Shown here piece after piece: positions 1 to 9,600 of a stretch of 37,258 nucleotides of DNA. The notes beneath the pieces are model-generated. The model worked only from the letters and a program-made list of their open reading frames with translations, made no database searches and was not told the origin of the DNA. The stretch lies in assembly GCA_017474845.1 (NCBI GenBank), contig JAFVGS010000007.1, positions 1 to 37,258 of the forward strand. Direction: 5' to 3'. This stretch comes from Prevotella sp. Its GTDB lineage: Bacteria; Bacteroidota; Bacteroidia; Bacteroidales; Bacteroidaceae. Within the stretch, counting starts at the first letter, position 1, and each line of letters starts with the position of its first letter. A program made the position numbers and the translations under genes.

Positions 1-2
1 AA

Positions 3-1541
3 GACCTTGCAGCAGAAGGTGAGGATGTGGCCGGAACTGTCAGTTCTGTCATGGGCTGGCGCTACAACGAGAAGATGCCGAAAAGGCTCAGCGAGGCATT
101 AGCAAAGGCGGGAGTGAAGGAGGCGGATCAGACCACCCCTGACCCCTCCTACTCAGGAGGGGAAAAGGATACCGATATCTACGCCATGCTGCCGCTGGAT
201 AAGTGGGCGGAGAAGTTGCAGGAGATGGCGGAGTATTATCCGTGCATGAAGGAGCTGTTTCTGAATGCTCACCCGCATAAGATGCCTGCGATTCTCTTTA
301 GTAGTGCGGCGCTGTTCGGGACACTGATGACTCGAGCCTATTACCATTTCTGGTATGAGCCGGAGATTGTCAGGAGACTGAACTACTGCATCTTCATCAT
401 CGGTGATCCTGGTGCGGGAAAGAACGTGATTGAGAAGTTCTACTTCAAGATTGCAGACCCGATAATCCAGTCAGACCAGGGGCTCATCGACGCCGTGAAC
501 CGCTATAAGGACGGACGTACGGAACGTACCACAAGCACCAAGGCTCAGAAAGCTGACGCCCTGAAGAAGCCCGTCGTCGGCATCCGTGTGCATCCTGCCC
601 GTACCGCCACGGGTGAGTTCATCCGCCACATGCTGGCTGCTGTCGAGACGGTCCAGGGACAGCCGATGAACCTCCACATGTTTTCGTTCGACTCCGAGCT
701 GGACAACGTCACCAAAAACAACAAAGGCGGTGACTGGAAGGATCGCGAGGTGCTGGAGTTGAAGGCGTTCCATAACGAGCAGGACGGTCAGATGTACGCC
801 AATCAGGAGTCGATCACGGGTATGTTCAACGTGTTCTGGAATTTCATCTACACCGGCACGCCCTACGCCCTGCACCGCAAGGTGAACCAGCGGAACTTCG
901 GTACGGGTATAAGTACCCGTCTTGCCGTGATCCCCATGCCCGACAAGGGCAAGGCCGGGCGCCATCAGAAGGTGGATCCCGACGCCAACGAGACTTTGAA
1001 GACATGGGCCTACCGTCTCGACAAGGTGGAGGGCGAGCTGCCCATTGAGCCTCTGAACGACGAGACCTACGACTGGCAGTCGACACGCCTCGACATTGCC
1101 GAGTTCAACAACGACAAGGCAGACCGGACACTTTTGAAGCGTATCCCGTACTACGGCATCGGCGTTTCCTTGCCCTTTATCCTGATGCGCCATTGGGAGA
1201 AGTGGCAGGAGTCGAAGACGCTGACCATGGACGAGACCGACAAACGGCTCTGCCGTCTGGCGATGGAGATCCAGTACAAGTGCCAGCAGTTCTTCTTCGG
1301 CGAAATGGCCTTCAACTATTTCGCCGACCAGAACAAGGAGTTCGTGGTACGCCGCCGTTCCACACGCTACGACGAGTGCTTCCGAAAACTGCCCGATGAG
1401 TTCAAGACGCAGCAGTTCATGGACTGTTTCGGCTGTTCCCAGTCTGCGGCGTCAAGGGCTATCGAACGGTTCCGGAAAGACGGCCTTGTGGCAGATGTGA
1501 AATATGGTCTCTACAAAAAGACCGTTTCCGAATTGCCGTAA
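3..1541 (+). CDS. DUF3987 primase-helicase-like protein, C-terminal part (5' truncated by window edge)
   Basis: The frame is open from base 3 with no stop before the first possible start (GTG at 27), so the true start lies outside the window. About 500 residues are visible. They align by eye over their whole length with the C-terminal half of the 865-aa protein at 24855-27452: a Walker-A-like loop GDPGAGKN (bases 402-425), the shared block around LKRIPYYGIGVSLPFILMRH, and a C-terminal winged-helix-like end (FRKLPDEF...YKKTVSELP). The missing N-terminus is therefore probably a VirE-N/BT4734-like primase-like domain. Such proteins are found on mobile elements of Bacteroidales and are thought to work in replication. 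An in-frame palindromic repeat (129-166) encodes about 12 residues of the linker before the ATPase domain. Family is well supported; biochemical role is inferred. Confidence 0.85.
   Translation, partial: DLAAEGEDVAGTVSSVMGWRYNEKMPKRLSEALAKAGVKEADQTTPDPSYSGGEKDTDIYAMLPLDKWAEKLQEMAEYYPCMKELFLNAHPHKMPAILFSSAALFGTLMTRAYYHFWYEPEIVRRLNYCIFIIGDPGAGKNVIEKFYFKIADPIIQSDQGLIDAVNRYKDGRTERTTSTKAQKADALKKPVVGIRVHPARTATGEFIRHMLAAVETVQGQPMNLHMFSFDSELDNVTKNNKGGDWKDREVLELKAFHNEQDGQMYANQESITGMFNVFWNFIYTGTPYALHRKVNQRNFGTGISTRLAVIPMPDKGKAGRHQKVDPDANETLKTWAYRLDKVEGELPIEPLNDETYDWQSTRLDIAEFNNDKADRTLLKRIPYYGIGVSLPFILMRHWEKWQESKTLTMDETDKRLCRLAMEIQYKCQQFFFGEMAFNYFADQNKEFVVRRRSTRYDECFRKLPDEFKTQQFMDCFGCSQSAASRAIERFRKDGLVADVKYGLYKKTVSELP
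129..166 (+). repeat. Palindromic coding repeat, copy A
   Basis: The sequence reads CAGACCACCCCTGACCCCTC followed by CTACTCAGGAGGGGAAAA. The CCCCTCCT/AGGAGGGG part is an inverted repeat able to form a hairpin. Closely matching copies lie at 3508-3557 and 3642-3680 inside an unrelated gene. Here it is translated as TTPDPSYSGGEK in a linker of the DUF3987 protein. It looks like a dispersed short palindromic repeat that inserts into coding sequence without breaking the frame. Confidence 0.8.
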
Positions 1542-1551
1542 TCAGTCCTGA

Positions 1552-1580
1552 ACTTATTCACTTATGCAGTTATGCACTTT
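1552..1580 (+). repeat. 8-bp tandem repeat after the DUF3987 gene
   Basis: Units ACTTATTC, ACTTATGC, AGTTATGC and a partial ACTTTCG begin 10 bp after the stop codon. The other DUF3987 gene in the window also has an 8-bp tandem array directly after its stop (24821-24853), with a different unit. Confidence 0.6.
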
Positions 1581-1647
1581 CGACATTTATAATTTCAAAA
1601 TCATGAATCAACGAAGAAAGACGATGTTTATCAAATGACCTTCAACA

Positions 1648-1677
1648 ATAATCCCCGCCAAGCCCGGCGGGGATTAT
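1648..1677. terminator. Strong GC-rich hairpin between convergent genes
   Basis: ATAATCCCCGCC (1648-1659) and GGCGGGGATTAT (1666-1677) form a perfect 12-bp stem with a 6-nt loop. It sits 2 bp beyond the stop of the minus-strand glycoside hydrolase and about 105 bp after the plus-strand DUF3987 gene, so it can end transcription from both sides. The T-tracts are weak. Nothing else recognisable lies in 1581-1647. Confidence 0.7.
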
Positions 1678-1679
1678 CG

Positions 1680-4259
1680 TTAGAATTGGATGACGTCGGG
1701 CTGGAGCGTCGGGGACTTGGCGGTGATGGATCCCTTGCCCGTCACGACCACCATACACTTGCCGAAGAAGGCCTTGCGCTGAGGTGACTTGAAGTTCTCC
1801 ATCGAGGTCTGACAACCGTTGTCGGTGCCGATGATACGGCCTGTACCCTCGCCGATGAAGACAATCTGGTCCTCAGCCCAGGGACAGAGGTTGCCGTCCT
1901 TGTCGACTACCTCGGCGGTGATGAACGTGGTGTTCTTGCCCTTGTAGTCGATGGAGAGACGTATCTTCTCGGGGGCTCCGGCAGTCTTGATGGTCTGAGA
2001 GCCGACTTCCTTGCCGTCCTTGCGGGCGACGACCTTCACCTCACCGGGATCGAAGATGACACGCCAGCCGACGTGGTATTCGGTGTTCAAGGGGACTGTC
2101 GCGTTGTGCATGTTATAGCGGCCTTCGGGGTTCTCGCCCGTCTTGCGGCGCACGCCTTGTGACTGGCCGTTGACGAAGAGTTCCACCTCGTCGGCATTGT
2201 TGTAGTAGCACCACATGTCGATCTCGTCGCCTGCCACCCAGTTCCAATGGGGGAAGAGGTGCAGCACGGGCTTCTGGGTCCACTCGCTCTGATACATGTA
2301 ATAGGAGTCCTTAGGGAAGCCTGCGAGGTCGATGATGCCGAAGTAGCTGCTTCGTGCGGGGAAGCCATAGGGCGTGGGCTCACCGATGTAGTCCCAGCCT
2401 GTCCAGATGTACTGTCCGCCGACGAAGGGATTGTGCTTCACCACGTCCCAGGTCTCTTCGTGGGTGGAGCTCCAAGAGGCATGGAAGTTGTCATAGGAGG
2501 AGCACATGTACGTGGGATCGGTATAGGGCAGCCACCACTCCTTCGGTGCCCAGGTGACGGAGTCGGAGGGCATCTTGTAGTAGCCGCGTGTCTGCAGGGC
2601 CGAGACGCTCTCAGAGAAGATGAACGGCTTGCCGGGGAAGTTCTGCGGCACGTCCTTCACCCACTGATGGTGGTAGTTGAAGCCGATGACGTCGATGGCG
2701 CCGCTCTTGAAGAGGTGGTTGTTGGGCGACGGCTCGTTGCAGCCTGCGAGGATGGGACGGCCTGAGGGGTCGTTGCGCTTGATGAGGTCCGCCAGATGGA
2801 TGGTGAGGAGCGAGTTGGGGCTCAGTTCACCGTCCTTGGCGAGTGTCGAGGCATCGCGGGCGGCATTGAGGAGGAGGTTTGCCTGTTCGAGGGAGAGTTC
2901 GTCGTTATCGCTACTCGACCACTGCTCGAGCACCTCGTTGCCTATGGACCACATGAGGATGCAGGGGTGGTTACGGTCGCGCAGCACCAAGTCGGTGAGG
3001 TCGCGCTCGTGCCACTCGTCGAAGAAGCGGGCATAGTCGTTCTGCGTCTTCTTGCGACGCCACATATCGAACGACTCGTCCATGACGATCAGGCCCATCG
3101 TGTCGCACATATTCAATAATTCGGGTGCAGGGGGATTGTGAGAGCTGCGGATAGAGTTCACACCCATCTCCTTCAGCTTCAGGAGCTTGCGGTGGAGGGC
3201 GTCTTCGTTGAGAGCAGCACCCAGACAGCCGAAGTCGTGATGCTCGCAGACACCGTTGAGCTTGAAGTTCTTGCCGTTGAGCCAGAAGCCGGTCTCGGCA
3301 TCGAAACGGAAGCTGCGGAAGCCCGTAGTGGTCTGATAGGTGTCGATGACCTTGCCACCCTGTACTACCTCGGTAAGCACCGTGTAGAGATTGGGCTGCT
3401 CGCAAGACCAGAGCAAGGGGTTATTGACAGTGATGGTCGATTTAGCACCCTTTGAGCGACCAACAATCTGACCATTGGGAGCTATCAGGGAGTTCTTGAT
3501 GGTAACCTTTTCCCCTCCTGAGTTAGGAGGGGTGCCGGTAGGCGGGGTGGTCTGAACAGCCTCCAGTTCCACCTCGATGTCTACGCGCCATTTTCCCTTG
3601 TTCTTGCGTCCCTCTGGTAGCAAGCGTCCTTCGGCCGAGCGCAGACCACCCCTGGCCCCTCCTAACTTAGGAGGGGAAGAAGTTACATTGGTGCCCCAGT
3701 GCTTGATATGCGTCTTGGCGGTCTTTGTGAGCCAGACGTGACGGTAGATGCCACAGCCACTATACCAGCGGGAGTTGGGCTGATCGGAGTTGTCCACACG
3801 TACGGCCACCACGTTTTTGCCCTCACGGACGTAAGGCGTGATGTCGTACTCGAAGCTGGAATAGCCGTAGGGACGGTTGCCCACCTTCTCGCCATTGACA
3901 TAGACGGTGGAGTTCATATAGACACCGTCGAACTCGATGAAGAACTTCGTGTCCTTCATCGGTGTCTCACAGTCGCCTAAGGTGAAGGTCTTACGATACC
4001 ACCCGATGCCGCCGGGCAGGGCTCCCCCACCCGCTCCACTGGGATTGCCAACGAAGAAATCGCCCTCGATGGCCCAGTCGTGGGGCACGTCGAGCAGGCG
4101 CCAGCTGCTGTCGTCGAAGTCTGCCTTCGCCATGATGGCCGAGTCGCCAAGCAGGAACCGCCAGTCCTTGTCAAAACACTGCCTCTCTCTGGCCTGAGCC
4201 GTCAGTCCCACGAGGGTCAGCACCAGGGCCGTCATAAAGCATACTGTTCTCTTCTTCAT
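1680..4259 (-). CDS. Glycoside hydrolase family 2, beta-galactosidase-like, secreted
   Basis: 859 aa with a signal peptide (MKKRTVCFMTALVLTLVGLTA) and GH2 architecture: N-terminal sugar-binding jelly roll (about 25-185, with the typical DVPHDWAIEGDF), immunoglobulin-like domain, TIM barrel from about 320 to 640 and C-terminal beta domains. The predicted acid/base is Glu442 in SIGNE and the nucleophile is Glu550 in IFSES. The protein should remove terminal beta-linked sugars, probably galactose, in the periplasm or at the surface; the exact sugar cannot be read from sequence. Two palindromic repeats are translated within the domain before the barrel, giving Pro/Gly-rich stretches (TSSPPKLGGARGG and TTPPTGTPPNSGGEK). 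It starts 11 bp after the stop of lpxA and may be the last gene of the efflux operon transcript. Confidence 0.9.
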   Translation of the reverse strand: MKKRTVCFMTALVLTLVGLTAQARERQCFDKDWRFLLGDSAIMAKADFDDSSWRLLDVPHDWAIEGDFFVGNPSGAGGGALPGGIGWYRKTFTLGDCETPMKDTKFFIEFDGVYMNSTVYVNGEKVGNRPYGYSSFEYDITPYVREGKNVVAVRVDNSDQPNSRWYSGCGIYRHVWLTKTAKTHIKHWGTNVTSSPPKLGGARGGLRSAEGRLLPEGRKNKGKWRVDIEVELEAVQTTPPTGTPPNSGGEKVTIKNSLIAPNGQIVGRSKGAKSTITVNNPLLWSCEQPNLYTVLTEVVQGGKVIDTYQTTTGFRSFRFDAETGFWLNGKNFKLNGVCEHHDFGCLGAALNEDALHRKLLKLKEMGVNSIRSSHNPPAPELLNMCDTMGLIVMDESFDMWRRKKTQNDYARFFDEWHERDLTDLVLRDRNHPCILMWSIGNEVLEQWSSSDNDELSLEQANLLLNAARDASTLAKDGELSPNSLLTIHLADLIKRNDPSGRPILAGCNEPSPNNHLFKSGAIDVIGFNYHHQWVKDVPQNFPGKPFIFSESVSALQTRGYYKMPSDSVTWAPKEWWLPYTDPTYMCSSYDNFHASWSSTHEETWDVVKHNPFVGGQYIWTGWDYIGEPTPYGFPARSSYFGIIDLAGFPKDSYYMYQSEWTQKPVLHLFPHWNWVAGDEIDMWCYYNNADEVELFVNGQSQGVRRKTGENPEGRYNMHNATVPLNTEYHVGWRVIFDPGEVKVVARKDGKEVGSQTIKTAGAPEKIRLSIDYKGKNTTFITAEVVDKDGNLCPWAEDQIVFIGEGTGRIIGTDNGCQTSMENFKSPQRKAFFGKCMVVVTGKGSITAKSPTLQPDVIQF
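3508..3557 (-). repeat. Palindromic coding repeat, copy B
   Basis: On the minus strand it begins GTTCAGACCACCCCGCC and ends CCCCTCCTAACTCAGGAGGGGAAAA-like. Compared with copies A and C it has about 10 extra bases between the two conserved halves. It is translated as QTTPPTGTPPNSGGEK in the glycoside hydrolase. It is inverted relative to copy C about 85 bp away, so the two could pair into a larger stem. Confidence 0.8.
3642..3680 (+). repeat. Palindromic coding repeat, copy C
   Basis: CAGACCACCCCTGGCCCCTC followed by CTAACTTAGGAGGGGAAGA differs from copy A at only a few positions. It is read in the opposite sense by the glycoside hydrolase gene, giving SSPPKLGGARGGL. The same repeat is therefore tolerated as coding sequence in either orientation. 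Confidence 0.8.
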
Positions 4260-4270
4260 ATTCTTTGTTA

Positions 4271-5050
4271 TTACTTACACATGATGCCGCGCTTGGAATG
4301 TTCCAGGAAGCTGATGATGTTACGAATCTCAGGACTGTCGGGCACCTGGTCGCGTATCTGCTTGATCACGTCGAACACGCTCGTCTTGCCGTGGAAGAGC
4401 AGACGATAGGCGTTAGCGATGTGGCTCTGCACCTTCTTGTCGATGCCGGCATAGTCGAGCATGGTGGTGTTGGGACCACCGTACTCCATCGGGTTACCAC
4501 CGGCAATGACGTAAGGAGGCACGTCGTGGGAGAAGGCCGTACCAGCCTGGATTAGCGAGAGGTCACCGGCACGGGTGTTGGCATTCTGGATAGCTCCACT
4601 GGAGAAGATGACGCCATTGCCGATCTCACAGTCGCCCGCAACCTTCGTACCATAGCCGAAGACGCAGTTGGTACCCACTACCGTGTCGTGGCTGATATGG
4701 GTACCTTCGAGCAGGAAGTTATGGTTGCCGATCTTCGTCACACCGTCGCGGTTGGTACCACGGTTGATGACGACATTCTCACGGATGACGTTGTTGTCGC
4801 CGATCTCGACATACGACTTGGCGCCACGGAAGCTGAAATCCTGCGGCAGGGCAGCGATGACGGAGCCCTGGTGGATCTTGTTGCTTTTGCCTATGCGCGA
4901 GCCGCTGCAGATACTGACGAAGGGGAAGATGATGCAGTTGTCACCGATTTCCACGTCGTCCTCGATATACACGAAGGGGAATATCTTGCAGTTTTCGCCG
5001 ATCTTCGCCTTGGGGCTTATCTCGGCTTTGGGGGAAATTTCACTTGCCAT
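4271..5050 (-). CDS. lpxA: LpxA-type acyl-ACP--UDP-N-acetylglucosamine O-acyltransferase
   Basis: 259 aa, close to the usual LpxA length of about 260. The N-terminal two thirds is a left-handed beta-helix of hexapeptide repeats (IGENCKI, IGDNCII, IGNHNFL, VGTNCVF), followed by a C-terminal helical domain. His121 in THISHD matches the catalytic base His125 of E. coli LpxA, and DVPPYVIAGGNP is the family signature. The enzyme transfers a hydroxyacyl chain from acyl carrier protein to the 3-OH of UDP-GlcNAc, the first step of lipid A synthesis in the cytosol. There is no lpxC, lpxD or fabZ nearby; it lies downstream of an RND pump, so it may be a second LpxA-like copy. Exact substrate is uncertain. 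Confidence 0.85.
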   Translation of the reverse strand: MASEISPKAEISPKAKIGENCKIFPFVYIEDDVEIGDNCIIFPFVSICSGSRIGKSNKIHQGSVIAALPQDFSFRGAKSYVEIGDNNVIRENVVINRGTNRDGVTKIGNHNFLLEGTHISHDTVVGTNCVFGYGTKVAGDCEIGNGVIFSSGAIQNANTRAGDLSLIQAGTAFSHDVPPYVIAGGNPMEYGGPNTTMLDYAGIDKKVQSHIANAYRLLFHGKTSVFDVIKQIRDQVPDSPEIRNIISFLEHSKRGIMCK

Positions 5051-5081
5051 ATACTAATACAATTTTGCAATTTCTATTTAC

Positions 5082-5168
5082 GACAACTTGGACAACTTAG
5101 ACAACTTTTCATTCCGCAGACGGCAGTTGCCGTCGTAGGCCAAAGTTGTCATTGTTGTCATAGTTGTA
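5082..5168. repeat. 9-bp tandem units as inverted arms around an inner hairpin
   Basis: The left arm is three GACAACTTN units (5082-5108). The right arm carries the reverse complement in the same rhythm (AAGTTGTCATTGTTGTCATAGTTGT, 5144-5168, in 9-bp steps). Between them GACGGCA-GT-TGCCGTC (5119-5134) is a perfect hairpin. The element fills most of the gap between the outer-membrane factor stop (5171) and lpxA. Confidence 0.75.
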
Positions 5169-5170
5169 GT

Positions 5171-6547
5171 TTATTTAGCACCGCCACCGAGGGCCTGGTA
5201 AAGGTTGACGACGGACTGCATCTTGCTGAACTGGTCGCTGACCTCGTTGATCTCGGCGTTGAGGAGGTTACTCTGGGCAGAGATGACCTCGAGGTAAGTG
5301 GTGTTGGACGATGACGCCATCAACTTCTTCGTGTCCTCGACGTTCTGTTTGAGCACGGCCACACGCTTGGCGTCGAGCACGACCTTATCAGAGTAGGCAT
5401 TGTAGGAAGAGAGGGCGTTAGACACCTCGTTGCCGGCCTTGTAGACCGAGTTCTGCCAGGTATTGAAGGCCTGCTCGTACTTGTCCTTAGCCACCTTCAG
5501 ACCGGCTACAATCTGTCCGTGCTGAAAGATAGGCTGCACCAGACTACCTACAGCCTGCCAGAGCCACTTGCCGGGATTCACCAGGCCATTGCTGTTAGTG
5601 AAGGCAGCAGTTCCGGAGATGGTGATGCTGGGATAGAAACGGCTACGGGCTGTCTCGACATCATAGAAGCACTGGGCCAGTGCCATCTCGTTAGCATGTA
5701 CATCGGCACGGTTGGCCAGCATCTGAATGCCTACACCTGTAGAGAACTCAGAGGGCAGACTCTGATCTGCGAAGATGCCACGGGGGATGGTCTGTCCGGG
5801 CTGTCCGATCAGCAGTGAGATAGAGTTCTCGATCTCACGGGTTTGGCGCAGGATATCGATCCTCTGCGTCTGCACCTGATAGTAGGCGGCCTCAGCACTC
5901 TTCACGGCAGTAGAACGGTAGCCCACGCGGTTCTCGTGCATGAACTTCATCTTCTCCCAGGTCTCCTTCGTCAGCTGCTCCATGTCGATGACAATCTCCA
6001 GCTGGCGGTCGAGCATTAGCAGCGTGTAATAGAGGTTGGCAATGGAAGAGATGATGTTACACTTCACCACCGTCTGATAGTCCTTGGTGGCGATGAGCTG
6101 CATCTGCGTCGAACGCTTCACGGAGAGGAGGTTGCCGAAGAGGTCGACATTCCACGATGCCGTGACGGGCAACGTATAGGCGTTCGTGTTACTGCCGTTG
6201 AACGACTGGAGCGTTCCTTGAGGACTCACTGCTACGGAGGGCAGGAAAGCCAGCTTGGCAATCTTCAAGGCCTCGGTGACCATGTGGACATTGAGGGCAG
6301 CATTGAGCAGGTCTGGATTGTTGTCGAGTCCCTGCTGGATGAGTGTCTGCAGCTGAGGATCGGTGAACACGCTGCGCCAGGGCAGATTGCCAAACGATGT
6401 GGTATCTGCCACGGCGAGGGTATCGGTGACCGACATCGTGTCGCGCACCAGCCCCTTCGTGTCTACCTCAGGACGCTCGTACTTATTATATAGTCCGCAG
6501 CTCGACAGCAGCAATGCTGCAAAAGACATTAATACTATTTTCTTCAT
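5171..6547 (-). CDS. RND efflux outer-membrane factor lipoprotein (NodT/TolC family)
   Basis: I chose the ATG at 6547, giving 458 aa, because it starts a lipoprotein signal peptide (MKKIVLMSFAALLLSSC); the reading frame is open further upstream but that stretch is a repeat-rich intergenic element. The mature Cys is residue 17. The body shows the duplicated outer-membrane efflux layout of long amphipathic helices with periodic Ala/Gln/Asn (NPDLLNAALNVHM early, NLLNAEINEVSDQFSKMQ near the end). It should form the trimeric outer-membrane channel for the pump encoded just upstream and export drugs, bile components or other toxic compounds. Confidence 0.92.
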   Translation of the reverse strand: MKKIVLMSFAALLLSSCGLYNKYERPEVDTKGLVRDTMSVTDTLAVADTTSFGNLPWRSVFTDPQLQTLIQQGLDNNPDLLNAALNVHMVTEALKIAKLAFLPSVAVSPQGTLQSFNGSNTNAYTLPVTASWNVDLFGNLLSVKRSTQMQLIATKDYQTVVKCNIISSIANLYYTLLMLDRQLEIVIDMEQLTKETWEKMKFMHENRVGYRSTAVKSAEAAYYQVQTQRIDILRQTREIENSISLLIGQPGQTIPRGIFADQSLPSEFSTGVGIQMLANRADVHANEMALAQCFYDVETARSRFYPSITISGTAAFTNSNGLVNPGKWLWQAVGSLVQPIFQHGQIVAGLKVAKDKYEQAFNTWQNSVYKAGNEVSNALSSYNAYSDKVVLDAKRVAVLKQNVEDTKKLMASSSNTTYLEVISAQSNLLNAEINEVSDQFSKMQSVVNLYQALGGGAK

Positions 6548-6562
6548 ATTCTTTTCTTCTTT

Positions 6563-6621
6563 ACCACGAATTACACTAATTTCACTAATTTTTAATTCGT
6601 TTAATTCGCGTAATTCGTGGT
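6563..6621. repeat. Inverted repeat with 9-bp AATT-based units
   Basis: ACCACGAATTAC (6563-6574) is perfectly complementary to GTAATTCGTGGT (6610-6621). The inner sequence runs in about 9-bp steps (AATTACACT, AATTTCACT ... AATTCGTTT, AATTCGCGT, AATTCGTGG). It fills the gap between the RND pump gene (stop 6630) and the outer-membrane factor (start 6547). Confidence 0.75.
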
Positions 6622-6629
6622 CGTTATTA

Positions 6630-9600
6630 TCATTTCTCCAATTCGTAGTCCACTGGTTTTGCGTGTGCATACTGGGCCAGTTCGGCAGCGACTTCCTCGT
6701 TCGTCTCGTCCTCGAACTTCAGCGGGCTGATCTTCTCCTGCAGTGACTGGAAGATGACGAACAGCGTAGGAACGACGAAGAGCTGGAGGATCGTACCGAT
6801 GAACATACCACCCACGGCCGCAGCGCCCAGCGTCTGGTTACCGTTCTTACCCACACCCGAGGCGAACATCATCGGCAACAGACCGACAACCATAGCCAGA
6901 GAGGTCATCAGGATAGGACGGAGACGGGCAGCGGCACCGAGGACGGCAGACCACGAGATGGCCATACCCGTCTGACGGCGCTCCAGGGCGAACTGCACAA
7001 TCAGGATGGCGTTCTTCGCCAAAAGTCCGATCAGCATGATCAGCGAGATCTGCATGTAGATATCGTTGGCATGGCCGAAGAGCTGCGTGAAGAGGAAGCA
7101 GCCTGCCAGACCGAACGGTACGGAGAGCACCACAGAGAGCGGCAGGATGTACGACTCGTACTGTGCCGACAGGATCAGATAGATGAAGATGAAGCACAGC
7201 AGGAAGATAATCGCGGTAGAGTTGGTAGCCTTGGCTTCCTCACGAGTCAGGCCCTGATAGTCGTAAGTATATCCCGTAGGCAGCATATCGGCAGCCACTT
7301 CCTGCACAGCCTTGATAGCCTCACCGGAAGAGTAGCCGTCGGCCACCGTAGCCGTCACCGTGATAGAGGTGAACAGGTTGAAGCGGTTGATGTTCGACGG
7401 GCCATAGACACGCTTCACGTTACAGTACTCCTGGATAGGAGCCATGCCCGCAGGCGTGCGTACATATATACTATTAAGCGACTCAAGCGTCTTGCGCGTC
7501 TCTGGCAGACCCTGGATCATCACACGGTAGAGCTTACCGTAGGCATTGAAGTTAGAGGCATAGAGACCGCCATAGTAACCCTGCAGCGTGGAGAGTATCG
7601 TAGAGGGCGAGATGCCGCTCTGCTTACACTTGGCCACATCGACCGACACCATGTACTGCGGATAGTTCGGGTTGTAGGACGTCTGTGCCGTCTGGATCTC
7701 CGGGCGCTTGTTGAGCTCTGCCAGGTAATCCTTCACGATACCGAAGAACTTGGTCAGGTCGCCACCCGTACGGTCCTGCATCACAAGCGAGATACCCGAG
7801 TTGGCCGAGAAGCCAGGAATCATAGGCGGTGCGAAAGCCAGGATCTGGGCATCCTTGATATGAGCCGTCTTGATGAAGATCTGGGCGATGACACCTGTGG
7901 ATTCATACGGATTGAGGAAGAAACGGTAGATACCGTCGCCCTGCCACAGTCCGCTGAGTTTCCACCAGAATCCCTTCTGACGGTCGGAGAACGGCTTCAG
8001 CTTGATGATGAACGTAGCCTGGTCGGAACCCGCACCAGCGATGAAGTTGTAACCTTGGATCTGCTCACGGCTCTGGATGGCTGGGTCAGCAGCGAGGATA
8101 GAATCGACCTGACTGATAATCTGACGCGTACGAGCCACAGATGTTGCAGGCGGCATCGAGACGGTACAGAAGACAGTACCCGTATCCTCATCAGGCACCA
8201 GTCCTGACTTCGTGGTAAACATCGTCACGCCAAGCACAACGGCACCAACCAGCACAGCAGCAATGATGGCAACCGGCTTGCGCACCAGTTTCTCCAGAAT
8301 ACCCTTATACTTATTGGTTGTCGTGGTGAAAGCCGTGTTGAAGGCTGCATGGAAGCGGTCGATACGCGACAGCTTCTTATGCCCCTCGCCATCGTGCGGT
8401 TTCAGGAAGATGGCACAGAGGGCCGGCGACAGCGTCAGGGCGTTCAGCGCAGAAATCAGGATGGAGACAGCCATCGTCACACCGAACTCACGGTAGAACG
8501 TACCTGAAGTACCACCGATAAACGATACCGGCACGAACACGGCAGCCATCACGAGCGTGATAGAGATGATAGCGCCAGAGATCTCGTTCATGGCATCGAT
8601 AGAGGCCGTCAGCGACGACTTGTAGCCCTGGTCCAACTTGGCATGCACAGCCTCGACCACCACGATGGCGTCATCCACCACAATGGCGATGGCCAGCAGC
8701 AAGGCAGACAGCGTCAGCAGGTTGATGGAGAAGCCCATCACACTGAGGAAGAAGAAGGTACCCACCAGTGACACCGGTACGGCAATCAGCGGGATGAGCG
8801 TGGAGCGCCAGTCCTGCAGGAACACGTAGATCACGACGAACACCAGGAAAAGGGTGAAGAACAGCGTGAACACCACCTCCTCGATAGAAGCATAGAGGAA
8901 CTCCGTCACGTCGTAGTTGATCTTATAAAACATGCCCGGCGGGAAGAGCTTGGCCTGCTCTTCCAGCTCGGCCTTCACCTGCTTGGCAATCTCGTTGGCG
9001 TTAGAACCGGCAATCTGCTGCACCATACCCATCACAGAGGGGATGTTGTTGTTCTTCATCGACACCGAATACTGCTGACCGCCAAGTTCTATCTTGGCCA
9101 CATCCTTCAGCTTCAGGGTCGTACCGTCGTTCTTGCTCTGGATAATGATATTACCGAACTCCTCGGCAGTCTTCAGACGGCCCGTGTAGCGCATGGCGTA
9201 CTCATAAGCCACATTCGACTGCTCACCGAGGGTACCCGGAGCAGCCTCGATATTCTGTTCAGCCAGCACGCCAGAGATGTCGGAAGGCATCAGGCCGTAC
9301 TGTTTCATCACGTCGGGCTTCAGCCAGATACGCATCGAGTAGGTCTTCAGACCCGGCGACTGCACGTCACCCACACCCTGGATACGCTTGATGGCCGGCA
9401 CGATGTTGATATTGGCGTAGTTCGTCAGGAACTCGTCATCATAACGGCCATCGGAAGTCAGAGAGTACATCAGCACCTGAGAGGTCTGACGCTTCATCAC
9501 CGTCACACCGATACGGGTAACCTCGGCAGGCAACAGTGCCTGCGCCTGCTGCACACGGTTCTGCACGTTGACGGCACACATATCCGCATTCATGCCCTGA

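Noticed and set aside
471..1193. Minus-strand ORF (240 aa) within the first DUF3987 gene
   Set aside because: Antisense shadow; the plus-strand protein is clearly homologous to the 865-aa paralogue over this stretch.
7071..8207. Long plus-strand ORF (378 aa) opposite the RND pump gene
   Set aside because: It is fully antisense to a well-conserved transporter, has an Arg/His/Leu/Val-skewed composition typical of reverse frames, and no promoter.
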